DNA of 64,000 nucleotides from Bemisia tabaci. Taxonomy: Eukaryota; Arthropoda; Insecta; Hemiptera; Aleyrodidae. Below are positions 54,223-64,000 of the stretch, in pieces; the stretch's first letter is position 1, and each line of letters starts with the position of its first letter. Location: contig NC_092794.1 in the NCBI RefSeq assembly GCF_918797505.1, positions 73,011,345 through 73,075,344 of the forward strand. The letters are read 5' to 3'. Made by a program: the position numbers and the translations under genes. The notes below the pieces were generated by a model. That model had not been told where the DNA came from. It did no database searches and saw only the letters and a program-made list of their open reading frames with translations.

Positions 54223-54236
54223 TGTCCGTATCTACT
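54223..54236 (+). repeat. 14-bp R1 target-site copy, near-canonical
   Basis: TGTCCGTATCTACT differs from the usual 28S TGTCCCTATCTACT by one base, and from the copies at 14421 and 19825 by one. It links the tail of element F to the 5'-truncated element G. Confidence 0.85.
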
Positions 54237-55985
54237 AAACAGAACAAAGATAATTAGAGAGGATAGCCAAACTAGGCCGAACGGAAGTCAGGAGGCAAAG
54301 AAAGAATGGAAAAAAGCAGAGGAAAAGTTACAAAGGGAACGAATAAACATGACTAGAGAGATAATGGAAGAGTTGGGAAGGAAGGGAAATTTTAAAAAGC
54401 GTGACAAAAGAATGCGAGAAATTCGAAGTAACACACGTAGGCTACACAAAGTATCTACTAAAAACGAGTCTGAAGAAGTATGAGCTCCAAAAGAGATATA
54501 TAAAAACCTTTCTTAGAGCGGTCCATGGCGATCCCTTCGAGAAGGTGCTCTCGGAAGGACTAGCAGACGAGGGAATGTATATCTGGCTCCAAGAAACGGA
54601 GATAGAGAAAATAGTATGGTATGCGCGACACATGTATATGCTGGCAAACGTAGAGGTCCAGCATAACGCGAACGTAGGGAAACAGGGAGAAGACGCGGTA
54701 GTTAAGCTTACGCCAAATGATCTGGCGGCGATGCAAGCGCTAGAATAGAACAAACGGTGTTGGAAGGAGTAGGTGTGACTATGGTCAAGACCATGAAGGA
54801 AAGTATGGATATCGCACTGGAGGCACGCACGGAGGTTGAAAGCGAGGTAATGAACCGATTGTAAGTGTGGAAAAGACAGATAGAAAGGACGATAGAGGAA
54901 AATACGGAGTATCAGAGGGCACATTACACGGAGTTATCGGAAAGATTGGCAAAAATGGGAAACAAAATAACGGAGATAGTGGCGAGTGCATAAGCAAAAG
55001 AGAAAAATAGAGCATTGGAAATGAAGGAAATCAAACAGGAAATTGAAAAAATTTGGAAAACAGGAATACGGATAGACAAAACAGCGGAAAGTAAAGGGAA
55101 TGAAGGAAATCAAACAGGAAATTGAAAAAATTGGAAAAATAGGATCGATGCAGGGTCAGATAGAGAAGCTAAAGGAAGCAATGGTGAAAAAGAAAGGGAT
55201 GATGAAAGACATGGCGAGTAAGGCAGAAAGTAGTGAGAAGCAGAGAAGGCTGTAAAAGACATCGAAAGACAAATGGAAAAAATGCAGAAGGAAACGAAAG
55301 AGGAATTAGGGGAATTAACGGAAAAGATAGAAGGCATCAAATTGACGGCTCCGGAAGGTATGGTTTCGCAAATACAGGAAATAGAGAAAACAGCAAAGGA
55401 TACAATGAAGAACATGGCGGAGGCACCAGGGAAGCTAAAAGGAGTTAGTGAGGCTGCGGAATCAGTGAGAAGCGCGAGAGAAAAATTAGAGGGTTTTAAG
55501 GAAGTAGTGGAAATTATTAGGGACACGGGAGATAAATTAACTAGGATCGAGAAGAAGCAAATGGAGATGGGCGAGGAAATTAGTACTTTGCCGAGGGAAC
55601 CAAGTTTAAAGAACTCGTGCAGCCAGATGGTTAAGAATAAACAGGAAGTTGGGAGCAAAGACGTTAAGTTCATTTTAGAGGACGCTGATGACCCAGATGG
55701 CAAGGAGGTTAAAGAAAAGGTAAAGGACGCGATTAAAGATCAAGGCTGGATGGTACAGGGACTAGCAAGAACTAAAACAGGGGCGATCCTAACGGTCAAG
55801 GGAACAGAAGAAGAGGTAAATAGGAAGCTGAAGGAAATCCCGGTAATCAAAGAAGGACAATTAACAATGCGAGAGGTAAAGGATAAGAAACCAATGGTCA
55901 GAATTAACGGTGTTGACGCGGAACTCAAAGAGGAAGAATTGGTAGCGGAAATTTATAAAAAGAATTTTAAGGGTTTCATTGGACT
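54237..55985 (+). pseudogene. Element G: chimeric ORF1 fragment
   Basis: It starts within ORF1 directly after the target copy. Up to 54748 it matches the N-terminal type seen at 12498-13436 (ERINMTREIMEEL, KKYELQKRYIKTFL, IWLQETEIEKIVWYARH, LTPNDLAAMQ) with one frameshift near 54397. At about 54746 it switches to the helical region of element F ORF1 (VLEGVGVTMVKTM), with internal stops near 54862 and 54992 and a duplicated GGAAATTGAAAAAATT segment (55040, 55117). The last open part (55273-55985) covers the coiled coil and RRM-like region and stops before any zinc knuckle. Confidence 0.75.
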
Positions 55986-56560
55986 TCCGTAGAGGACGGA
56001 CGTGTGTCGCTCTGCTCCGCGCAGCGCTCTCTGGTGGTGTTCGATCGAAGCTCAGTTTCACGTCGTCAGGTTGACAGGTAAATTTTGTTTTTTTTATTGT
56101 TTTCTTTTGTTCCCTTAGGGTTCCAAAAAAGGGCTTGTAACAGGGGCAACTGCGCCCTGTTGTCATATTTTTGCGGCGTTGCCAACAATTTCTTAAAATC
56201 TTTTATTTTATTTGTAAGGGGCCAAATTTTCAAATTGGGGCTTAGTCCTTGAGGCAGAAGGGTTCGTTAGGGCTTAAGCAACCGATTTGGGTGTGTGAGG
56301 CCCTTCCCCTTCCCCCCCCCCCAAAAAAAAAAAATCGGGTGTTACGTAATTTTGAGTGATCCAGTAAATTTCGAATTTTGATCCATGTGCGGGGCGGGCC
56401 GCTCCGCACACGGGGGAGTAGGCGGGAGATTCAAATAGCAGGGGAAAGTATAAATTTCGACGGGAAATTAAAAAAAAACTAGGAAAATGTTACAGGATAG
56501 AGATTCACGCGGAAGAGACATAGGTTCATAAGGAGAGGAGGAGTTCCTGTAAGATGCCCA
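55986..56560. other. Non-coding segment, possibly an R1-like 5' UTR piece
   Basis: The start has CTCCGCGCAGCGC-TCTCTGGTGGT, resembling CTCCGCGGAGCGC-ATCTGGTGGT in the element B 5' UTR. The rest is T-rich, with a C run (56312-56322) beside an A run. I see no ORF. The 5' UTR assignment rests on one short match. Confidence 0.3.
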
Positions 56561-56561
56561 G

Positions 56562-56895
56562 TAGAGTACGAGGGAGAGAGCCACAAAGGGAAGAGAAGAG
56601 AAAGAAAAGAGAGAGACTAGAGAGAGAGACGAGAAAGTTTTAGCAGATGATCAAGAAAGAGGAAGACGAGAGCTGGAGAAAGTTCGTCACGGAAAGAGAC
56701 CGCACCAACCCATGGAGCGTTATATACAAGATGTCAGCCAACAAGATGAAAACCGAGATGGTACTGAGCGCTTTGAAAACCAATAACGGAGAAGAGACCA
56801 AAACGATGGAAGAGACCCTCAGGAAGCTCTGTAACAAAATGTTCCCGTCCGATCCCCAGGAGAACGACACGGAAGAACACGCACAAGTGGTGTTC
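56562..56895 (+). pseudogene. R1-like ORF2 linker fragment
   Basis: The frame matches the region between endonuclease and reverse transcriptase of element I: LERETRKF, an in-frame TAG (56641-56643), then QMIKKEEDESWRKFV, NPWSVIYKMSANKMKTEMVL and EETLRKLCNKMFPSDPQEND. It breaks off at EEHA (56885). No catalytic motif is included. A short piece left by recombination or template switching. Confidence 0.75.
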
Positions 56896-56924
56896 CCCGG
56901 AGATCCAAACTAAACTCGAAGAGT

Positions 56925-57342
56925 TAGGCACACTGAGTTTCGGAACTTGGTGCGGGGGCGAAGAAGGAGAGGTGCTTCAACTGCCTAGCCTTCAACCACG
57001 CGGCACGCCAGTGTACCGACACCGGTCCAACGTGCTCCAGGTGCGCAAGGTTCGGCCATACGAAGGAGACCTGCAGCGATAAAATAATAAGATGCATCAA
57101 CTGCATCGAGAAGAGCTACGCGGACGTAAATCACTATGCGACGGACAATAAATGCCCAGTTTTCCGAGCAACTCGCGGACTGAATAAAAATAACAAACAA
57201 TGACAGCTCCGCGAACAATAGTAAAAGAATGCTTGGAAATAAAGCAAATAAACATAGGCCGATGCGCTCAGGCGGCGGTGGGACTGAGAATAAGCAACTC
57301 GAAGCAGCACATAGACATAACCCTACTACAAGAACCCTAGTG
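56925..57342 (+). pseudogene. R1-like ORF1 C-terminus and ORF2 start
   Basis: The plus-strand frame encodes two cysteine clusters (CFNCLAFNHAARQC, CSRCARFGHTKETC), CINCIEK and the NHYATDNKCPVF ending also present as a stub in the tandem copies at 28, 31 and 33.9 kb. The stop overlaps the ORF2 ATG as ATGA near 57200. ORF2 runs only through INIGRC and ITLLQEP before the fragment ends at about 57342. It shows what copies A-C have lost upstream and has an arginine codon where they carry the TGA. Confidence 0.75.
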
Positions 57343-57479
57343 CCCGTTTCTCGGCTCAGGAAGCCGCATAGAGCTTGTTTTATTATTGTATCAGCTTATC
57401 TGCTACTGGTTCAAAATCAGTGGTTTATCTCCTAATGAAAGTAAAACATAAATTTACAATACTCTTTAAGGTATAATAA

Positions 57480-58355
57480 TGTATCTAATTTAAGTCAAAT
57501 TAATATTTCAGAAACAACAAAAATACCTGTTAGCAATTTTACACGTTTCCTAGGTTTAAACATTGATAGTATACTTAGTTGGTTCGACCATATTGATTAT
57601 CTTTTAGGGAGAATACAAAGACAAAAATGGGCCTTCAGAGATGTAGTACATGCCGTTTCCCATAGCACGGCGCTGATCTTCTATCATTCAAACGTTGTTT
57701 CCTTACATAGATGCGGCCAACCGCTTTGGGGAAAATGCTCCAGAGCTGATTCTGTATTTATAGAGCAGACAAAAATGTTACATATAACGTAGTACACTAG
57801 TACAGTGCACAGAGGGCAGCACTGTTGCCTCTCACTTTGTAAAGGGGGTGGCCCTCTAGTCCACCACTGAATATACGCGGGGATACGCTCTAGCATCATC
57901 GCTGGCTCACATCTTTCTTTTCCCCCATTTCCTCTTTTTCTATTTTTGCTACCAAAAATTATTAGTAGGTATCATATTTAATAAGCCAATTAGGTAATCA
58001 CCATTATCGAGATCTGTTCATTAGCAACAACTTATTTACTCTCCCTTCACTGTACATTTTTGAATGTTTGAAGAACTTATTCTGTCAATAGTGGGATCTT
58101 ATCACCAACAGATCTGACCGTAGGTCATACAAATAATACTTGTCACCCATCAATCTGCAACATTCCTTCTTCTCTTGTTTCAACCGATGCCAATGTGCTT
58201 ATTCATCAATGCAACTTTTCAATGCACTCCCTTTAGTCATCAAGATCTCCCTCCGTTCCAATGATATTCAAGCTTTCCTTAGTGAAATTAAAAGGCTGAT
58301 GTTAGAAAATGCCTACCATGATTTTAATGAGTTTCTTTTTACCTACGTTCTTTGA
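57480..58355 (+). pseudogene. Jockey/CR1-like LINE, reverse-transcriptase C-terminal remnant
   Basis: The first part (57500-57790) reads FTRFLGLNIDSILSWFDHI, a run of basic residues, ALIFYHSNVVSLHRCGQPLWG and EQTKMLHI, the thumb-region pattern of Jockey/CR1-type LINEs. After ~200 bp of unrelated sequence the theme resumes with LFTLPSLYIFECLKN (about 58030), MQLFNALPLVIK and FLSEIKRLML...FNEFLF, the usual LINE C-terminus, to a stop at 58353. Several stops and shifts break it. This is a lineage distinct from the R1-like elements and older. Confidence 0.65.
57790..57995. other. Insertion within the LINE remnant
   Basis: About 200 bp interrupts the LINE reading order. It contains GTGCACAGAGGGCAGCACTG and GGGGGTGGCCCTCTAGTCC, then a pyrimidine-rich stretch. 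It might be a SINE-like or MITE-like insertion, but I see neither RNA polymerase III boxes nor terminal repeats clearly. Confidence 0.3.
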
Positions 58356-58684
58356 ATCCCTTTGTTTCAAAATTTTTCTCACTATTCCTTGGTATCAAGC
58401 CTGTTAAGGACCTATGTATTATGTATGTATACGTACGTAAGTACATGTATAATGCCGTGCTAAGGAAGAACGCTCGAGAGTTGCCCGATGTCCCTTGATA
58501 AAACATATATTTTTGACAACATTCATGCATACTTTTCCTTGAAATTTTCAGATATTCTACATTAAATTGCGTAAAAAACTGTCTGAAATTTTTGTATAAC
58601 AATATTCACACTTTTCCCAGTAATTTTGGTTGTTATCGGATGAGACTTGGCAGCGGCGTTCTTCTTTAGCACGGCAGTATACCT

Positions 58685-60460
58685 ACAGGGTGTCCCAAAA
58701 GTCCGTACCCCCCCCCCCCCCCCCCTCGTAACTTTTGAACAGCTAGAGATAGAAAAATGAAACTTTGGGAATGTTTCTATCTTAAAGGGGTCCATCTTCT
58801 ATCCATCCGTCTGTCCCCCCCTCAGGGGGGGGGGGGGGCCCAACTTTTTTTTTCAAATGGTAACCCTTATCTTGTGATACATCATTAGAAGGAGCATAAA
58901 AAACTAAGTATTTGGGCGCAAACCGCAAGTCAATATCTTAATTTTTGACCAAGTTATGATACGTCAAAGGTCAAATTTGACCTATTTTCAAAAAATCATA
59001 TCTCCGGCTCAAATTATCGTAAAGAAAAAAATAAAACGGGAAAATTTACTAAATTGTAATCACTTTCAAGTAAAAATCACAGAAATCACTTCAAACTAAT
59101 TTTAAGGGGGGGCTTTGGACCCCTCAATACGTCATGTTAAAGATCATACGATATTCTCGCGAAATGAGCCAATTTCCCCTTACTTTTCCTCAACATTATC
59201 TTGGTAAGTTCAAAATTAGTTAAATATTGCGTTTTCAAGTCCCCAAATTTTGAACAAAGTTTTAAAAAAATGAAATTTAAATGGTTGAATTGAATCACCT
59301 TAAATTTCGTTTTTTGAACTTTGCCCGAAATTTGGGGACTTGAAAACGCAATATTGAACAAATTTTGAACTTAATAAGATATTGTTGAGGAATAGTAAGG
59401 GGATATTGGCTCATTTTGCGAGAATCCCATCCCACCTATATTAGTTACCCGACCTATGTCAGCAATTCTTTCGTTCACGATAACTATCGTTAGATTTACG
59501 TTAGCTTCTTCAAATTTTGCAATATTGTCCATTTTGGTCTTATGAAGAACTGTATAAATTTTCGGTTAAATCGCATTTACCGTTTACTTATAAACGGTAA
59601 TTAACGTAAGTGCCCTACTTACGCTGTTTTCCACTAAACTGTTTTTATGAAAGTTCCATTCCTTGGTTTCCTTGGTAACCTTTGTTTGCTATCAGCTGAT
59701 GTTTTATTTCAACTTATTTTTTTCTTTTTTTCATTTTTTTTCTTTCTTTTTTTAATAAATCATTGCTAGGTTAGTTCTAATTTTTTTGCCAGCATTAATT
59801 CTACCTCCCCCCCCCACCCGCAGCTAATTTTTCTAGCTCCATCACCCTCTCCCCACAACTCATTTTTCTATCGATTTTATCATTTTTTTTGTATGGCATG
59901 TCTTGCTCCCCTACCACCATTTTTTCGGGGTTGTAGATATTTTAGCGGCCTCTAGACCCGTGACTCCCGTCACGGGCATTTCGCGAGAATATCGTATGAT
60001 CTTTAACATGACGTATTGAGGGGTCCAAAGCCCCCCCTTAAAATTAGTTTGAAGTGATTTCTGTGATTTTTACTTGAAAGTGATTACAATTTAGTAAATT
60101 TTCCCGTTTTATGTTTTTCTTTACGATAATTTGAGCCGGAGATATGATTTTTTGAAAATAGGTCAAATTTGACCTTTGACGTATCATAACTTGGTCAAAA
60201 ATTAAGATATTGATCCGCGGTTTGCGCCAAAATGCTTAGGTTTTTATGCTGTTTCTAATGATGTATCACAAGATAAGGGTAACCATTTGAAAAAAAAATT
60301 GGGGGCCCCCGCCCCCCCCCCCCCTGAGGGATGGACAAAAATTTTGACCCCCCTAGAAGATGGACTCCTTTAAGATAGAAACATTTTCAAAGTTTCGTTT
60401 TTCTATCTCTACCCGTTCAAAAGTTACGAGGGGGGAGTACGGACTTTTGGAACACCCTGT
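58685..60460. repeat. Foldback element with ACAGGGTGTCCC termini
   Basis: ACAGGGTGTCCCAAAAGTCC at 58685 is matched by GGACTTTTGGAACACCCTGT ending at 60460. The arms (~470 bp) continue through TAACTTTTGAAC, ATAGAAA, TTATCTTGTGATACATCATT, TCAAATTTGACCTA and the GGGGTCCAAAGCC/GGCTTTGGACCCC block to about 59160 and 59990. C and G runs beside the ends differ in length. Within the ~830-bp centre, a smaller inverted pair (59200-59260 / 59320-59400) is also visible. No transposase. Confidence 0.8.
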
Positions 60461-60462
60461 AT

Positions 60463-61880
60463 ATAGGGTGTTTCAGACCACCCGTACCATGCCTTTTTCT
60501 CGGTTGGTATAGGTCGCACGAAGTCGGAGATCGCGGGGTTGAATAGGAAATTGACCCAAGGAATCCGAATTTCGTGGTCCCGAAACCCCCCCACCCCCCC
60601 TTGGGAGGTAAAGGGGGGGTCCGATGCTAAAAGTCACGGTTCCCGACCGAATTGCGGATAGATCGCATCAGAATTGAAAAGCACGGAAAATTTCCACGTG
60701 GATTGACCCCTAAAAATCCGAAATCGGACCATCCAAGGCCCAAATTTGATCCCCTAAAGAGGGGGACAGTACCCCCTCCATAATTTCTCTTTGGTCTCAA
60801 AATTGACGTAAATTCTCCAGAAAAAGACGGTTTCCCAGGTAATCGACCTCGAGAAATCCAAATTTCATGGTCCCGAAGCTCCTCCAGCTCCCCTTGGGGG
60901 TTAATACGGGGGCCCAATTTTAAAAATCGGGGCTCCGTTCCGATTCGCAAATTGATTGCATCCAAATTGAGGAGCAGAACACATTTACATCTTAAGTGAC
61001 TCCTAAGAGTTCTAATTGACCCCCCTGAACGGCAGAAAGTAACCCCTGAGGAAGGGGCCTCGCCCCCGCCAAAAATTTCTCAGGATTCCTCTTGGTCGCA
61101 AAATTGACGTCGATTCTCAGAAAAAGACGGTTTCCCATGTAATCGACCCCGAGGACTCTAAATTTCATGTTCCCTGAGCTCTTCGGGTCGATTACATGGG
61201 AAACCGTCTTTTTCTGGAGAATCGACGTCAATTTTGCGACCAAAGAGGAATCCTGAGAAATTTTTGGCGGGGCGAGGCCCCTTCCTCAGGGGTTACTTTC
61301 TGCCGTTCAGGGGGGTCAATTAGAACTCTTAGGAGTCACTTAAGATGTAAATGTGTTCTGCTCCTCAATTTGGATGCAATCAATTTGCGATTCGGAAACG
61401 GAGCCCCGATTTTTAAAATTGGGCCCCCCGTTTAACCCCAAGGGGAGCTGGAGGAGCTTCGGGACCATGAAATTTGGATTTCTCGAGGTCGATTACCTGG
61501 GAAACCGTCTTTTTCTGGAGAATTTACGTCAATTTTGAGACCAAAGAGAAATTATGGAGGGGGGTACTGTCCCCCTCTTTAGGGGATCAAATTTGGGCCT
61601 TGGATGGTCCGATTTCGGATTTTTAGGGGTCAATTCCACGTGAAATTTTCCGTGCTTTTCAATTCTGATGCGATCTATCCGCAATTCGGTCGGGAACCGT
61701 GACTTTTAGCATCGTGACCCCCCCTTTACCCCCAAGGGGGGGGTGGGGGGGTTTTCGGGACCCACGAAATTCGGATTCCTTGGGGTCAATTCCCTATTCA
61801 ACCCCGCGATCTCCGACTTTCGTACGACCTATACCAACCGAGAAAAAGGCCTGGTAACGGGTGGTCTGAAACACCCTGTA
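60463..61880. repeat. Near-complete palindromic foldback, abutting the previous one
   Basis: AGGGTGTTTCAGACCAC at 60465 is matched by GTGGTCTGAAACACCCT ending at 61877. The two arms (~690 bp) meet at a spacer of about 35 bp (61150-61184), so almost the whole element is palindromic. Each arm itself contains two related ~300-bp units built on ACGGTTTCCCA-GTAATCGACC. The left terminus overlaps the TGTATATAGGGTG end of the preceding element. Confidence 0.85.
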
Positions 61881-61972
61881 TGTACTCCACTGTTAAAGCC
61901 TGACTTGTACAACAGCTCCATGCTAATGAGCTCACTTCTTCCAAAGAAAATAATTAAATAAATAAAAAAAAC

Positions 61973-62050
61973 TATGAAAATTTCAGTTAACATGCAGACG
62001 GTCAAAATCGATTGTTTTTGAACGTCTGCATGTGACTGAAATTTTCAGGT
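61973..62050. repeat. Short hairpin
   Basis: TATGAAAATTTCAGTTAACATGCAGACG pairs (with few mismatches) with CGTCTGCATGTGACTGAAATTTTCA; the loop is about 20 bases. Total length ~78 bp, non-coding. Perhaps a minimal foldback element. Confidence 0.6.
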
Positions 62051-62092
62051 TACTCGGCTTAGGAAGCCGCGGAGAGCCTTGGGACCATGCGT

Positions 62093-62266
62093 AATCGATT
62101 CATCGCCTTCAACTACATAGAATCCGACTGTAATCTTGAATTTTTTTTCTACAACCACAATTGAGGAATATCGACAGGGGTCCTTCTGTCCATCTACAAG
62201 AGGTACAAAATTTTTCGGACTCGCTGACGCGACCGGCTCGATGCGTAAACAAGCGTGGATTACTAA

Positions 62267-62331
<65 letters not shown>

Positions 62332-62748
62332 GTAGAGAAAAACACCTACATCGCAGCATGATAGGCGTCAGTTTCATTTCATCGGAACTTTATTTTAATT
62401 GTTTTGAATAACCCGTCGTATCAAGTGGGACGGTGGGACCCAACCCGTGAAAATGAAAAAAAGGAAATCAACGAAAACGTTTAGCCTCTCTCATTATCTA
62501 AGCTTTTCGCTAAGCTCACTGTATAAACAAAATCCGTGATTTACATGTAGCAAAGTTAATCGAAAGAGTATCACATATACCTAGTTTGTGGTATTATAGG
62601 TTGACTGGTGAGACTGCAGCCGACATCAGGGATAGAAAGGCACCGATTCAATGAGAGCATCGAGCCGGTCGCGTCAGAAAGTCCGAAAAATTTTGTATCT
62701 GTATCAATGGACGGAAGGAGAGGAGAGAAGAACCGATGAATCGTTTAA
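62093..62748. repeat. Inverted repeat enclosing a poly(A) tract
   Basis: ACAAAATTTTTCGGACT and CGACCGGCTCGATGC (62202-62243) are matched by GCATCGAGCCGGTCGCG and AGTCCGAAAAATTTTGT (62657-62695). Weaker pairing continues outward to AATCGATTCATCG (62093) and CGATGAATCGTT (62734). The ~410-bp interior begins with the A tract. No ORF is convincing. Confidence 0.6.
62270..62329 (+). repeat. 60-base poly(A) tract
   Basis: Uninterrupted A from 62270 to 62329. It could be the 3' tail of a retroposed sequence or simple expansion. No element body with a recognisable 5' end precedes it. Confidence 0.8.
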
Positions 62749-62949
62749 ATTGTTAAAATGCGCGAAATTCTGGAGTAACCCCTTTCGGAGATGGACGCGG
62801 TATACGCACAAGTCACGCTTGTTGTATCCCGCATGTATGAAGGAAGAAGTAAATGCTCCCGCTCTCCTCACAAGCAGCAAGAAGAAATCAGTTTCGTGTG
62901 GCTCGTGTATGAAAAGGTCCAAGCGAGTCGTGCTTGTTGCGGAACTCAT

Positions 62950-63456
62950 AATGGAGATGTTGCATGTGTGAGGAATTTGCGATTTGACAATTGATTCCTA
63001 AGTAAAAGTTCGCGAGAAACACGATGGTGCCACTGATTTTCCCTGAAATCAACTCCCAAGCTCGAAAAAAGTTCTCAAGTTGAGGCCAAAATGGAGGAGA
63101 TATCCCACGCTATCCTGAGAGTCCACGTCTACATCAAGACAAACTCTCCACGCAAAGATAGGGAGCAAATACATTGACAAGGCTGCCACTTTATTTGGGG
63201 ACTCCAAAATTGAAAACACAGCAACCCTGCTAAAGTATTTGCTCCCTATCTTTGCATGGAGAGTTTGTCTTGATATAGAGGTGGACTCTCAGGATAGCGT
63301 AGGATATCCCCTCCATTTTGGCTTCATTTTGAGAGTTTTTTTTTGAGCTTGGGAGTTGATTTTAGAGAAAATCAGTGGCACCATCGTGTTTCTCACGAAC
63401 TCTTACATGTGAATCAACAGCCAAATCGCATTCCTCACTTATGCAACATCTCCATT
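62950..63456. repeat. Foldback element
   Basis: AATGGAGATGTTGCAT at 62950 is matched inverted by ATGCAACATCTCCATT ending at 63456. The arms (~225 bp) share ACGATGGTGCCACTGATTTT, AACTCCCAAGCTC, TATCCTGAGAGTCCAC and AAAGATAGGGAGCAAATAC, leaving a spacer of about 60 bp. Divergence between arms is modest. Confidence 0.8.
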
Positions 63457-63458
63457 GT

Positions 63459-63682
63459 AGGGCTTGGAGGACAAGGCGCAAAAGTGCAGTTTTTACTATT
63501 TCGAGAAACTACATGAATCCATATGGCGGAAAGAAAGTATAAACCTACTTTTGGATGTTTAAAAATTGGAATTTGGAAGCGAATTTTTCACAGAATTTGC
63601 ATTAAGACTGGTTATACTTGAAATTATTACTATCTCAATTTTTTCAAAAACTGCACTTATGCGCCTTGTCCTTCAAGCCCCT
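63459..63682. repeat. Foldback (MITE-like) element
   Basis: GGGCTTGGAGGACAAGGCGC at 63461 is matched by GCGCCTTGTCCTTCAAGCCC ending at 63680. The arms continue to AAGTGCAGTTTTT / AAAAACTGCACTT. The interior (~155 bp) is AT-rich. It begins within three bases of the end of the preceding foldback. Confidence 0.75.
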
Positions 63683-64000
63683 CAATTATCTTTCCTATTT
63701 GCTCAGTGATACTTGGACTATATTTTGCAATTTGGAACTATATAAGTAAATTCCTAAGTAAGTAGCAGAGGTTGCAACAACTTGCAATAAAATCGTTTGA
63801 TTCTTGCAACTAGATTGATGTGCAGATTACCTACTCTCTCCCTCGAAGGAGCTATCATTGTTGGAACTAGTAGCAATTAAGTTGAAACATGTTTCAACTT
63901 CAAAGTATTGCTGGTTGCCTATCTTTATAAATTTTAAACAACTTTGGTTCAGCAATTTTGCAATCTCAGCAGGTTGCAACTTTGTCTTCCGATGATCGCT
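63683..64000. other. Non-coding end of window
   Basis: It includes one further copy of TATTTTGCAATTTGGAACTATA (63721) and an AGTTGAAACATGTTTCAACTT palindrome near 63880. Several GTTGCAAC/CTTGCAA words recur. No gene is seen. Confidence 0.4.

Noticed and set aside
62136..62411. ORF with a poly-Lys run
   Set aside because: Generated by the 60-base A tract.

Overview
The window is eukaryotic and almost entirely mobile DNA. I see no ordinary host protein gene. It contains R1-clade non-LTR retrotransposons, a short 28S rDNA fragment with the R2/R1 target region, a non-autonomous LTR retrotransposon, a decayed Ty3/Gypsy gag, a decayed Jockey/CR1-like LINE and many foldback (MITE-like) inverted repeats. 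R1-clade elements and this mixture point to an arthropod, most likely an insect. The foldback families feel hemipteran to me, but that is only an impression.

Layout. 1-11.46 kb is non-coding repeat DNA: small foldbacks, a Gypsy gag remnant near 3.1-3.5 kb, a perfect 1,186-bp inverted repeat (4033-5218 / 5690-6875), a 20-bp minisatellite, 130-bp tandem repeats and an imperfect foldback of about 3 kb. 11.88-14.32 kb holds two broken R1-like fragments. At 14322-14434 lies a 113-bp 28S rRNA fragment ending in TGTCCGTATCAACT, a variant of the 14-bp R1 target duplication. Immediately after it starts element E1 (14435-19824), which has a 5'-truncated ORF1, an uninterrupted 1,062-aa ORF2 (endonuclease plus reverse transcriptase) and a 3' UTR. 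After another 14-bp target copy comes a severely truncated element, E2.

20.7-35.0 kb is mostly minus-strand: a mosaic element B with a full 5' UTR, then three head-to-tail copies (A, B, C) of a chimeric element with a different 5' end. Two of these, about 2.83 kb each, lack the reverse transcriptase. Every complete junction carries the same 14-bp target sequence after a (GTT)n tail. Element H (35.0-39.5 kb) is split by a 2,427-bp LTR element with identical 436-bp LTRs and a 4-bp target duplication. 39.5-42.0 kb is the plus-strand element D, whose reverse-transcriptase ORF continues into an SGNH-hydrolase-like domain. 42.1-54.2 kb is plus-strand element F, interrupted in its 3' UTR by the 7.26-kb minus-strand element I, which is flanked by a 13-bp duplication. 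Element G (54.2-56.0 kb) follows a further 14-bp rDNA-type target. 56-58.4 kb holds small LINE fragments, and 58.7-63.7 kb a series of foldbacks.

How it works together. In the intact R1 scheme ORF1 makes a coiled-coil/CCHC nucleic-acid-binding protein and ORF2 makes the endonuclease and reverse transcriptase for target-primed reverse transcription. Most junctions here preserve the ORF1 stop and ORF2 start as an overlapping ATGA. Only E1 ORF2 looks intact. Many other copies are internally deleted or chimeric but share one 3' UTR type, which fits mobilisation in trans and repeated template jumping at a target-array hotspot.
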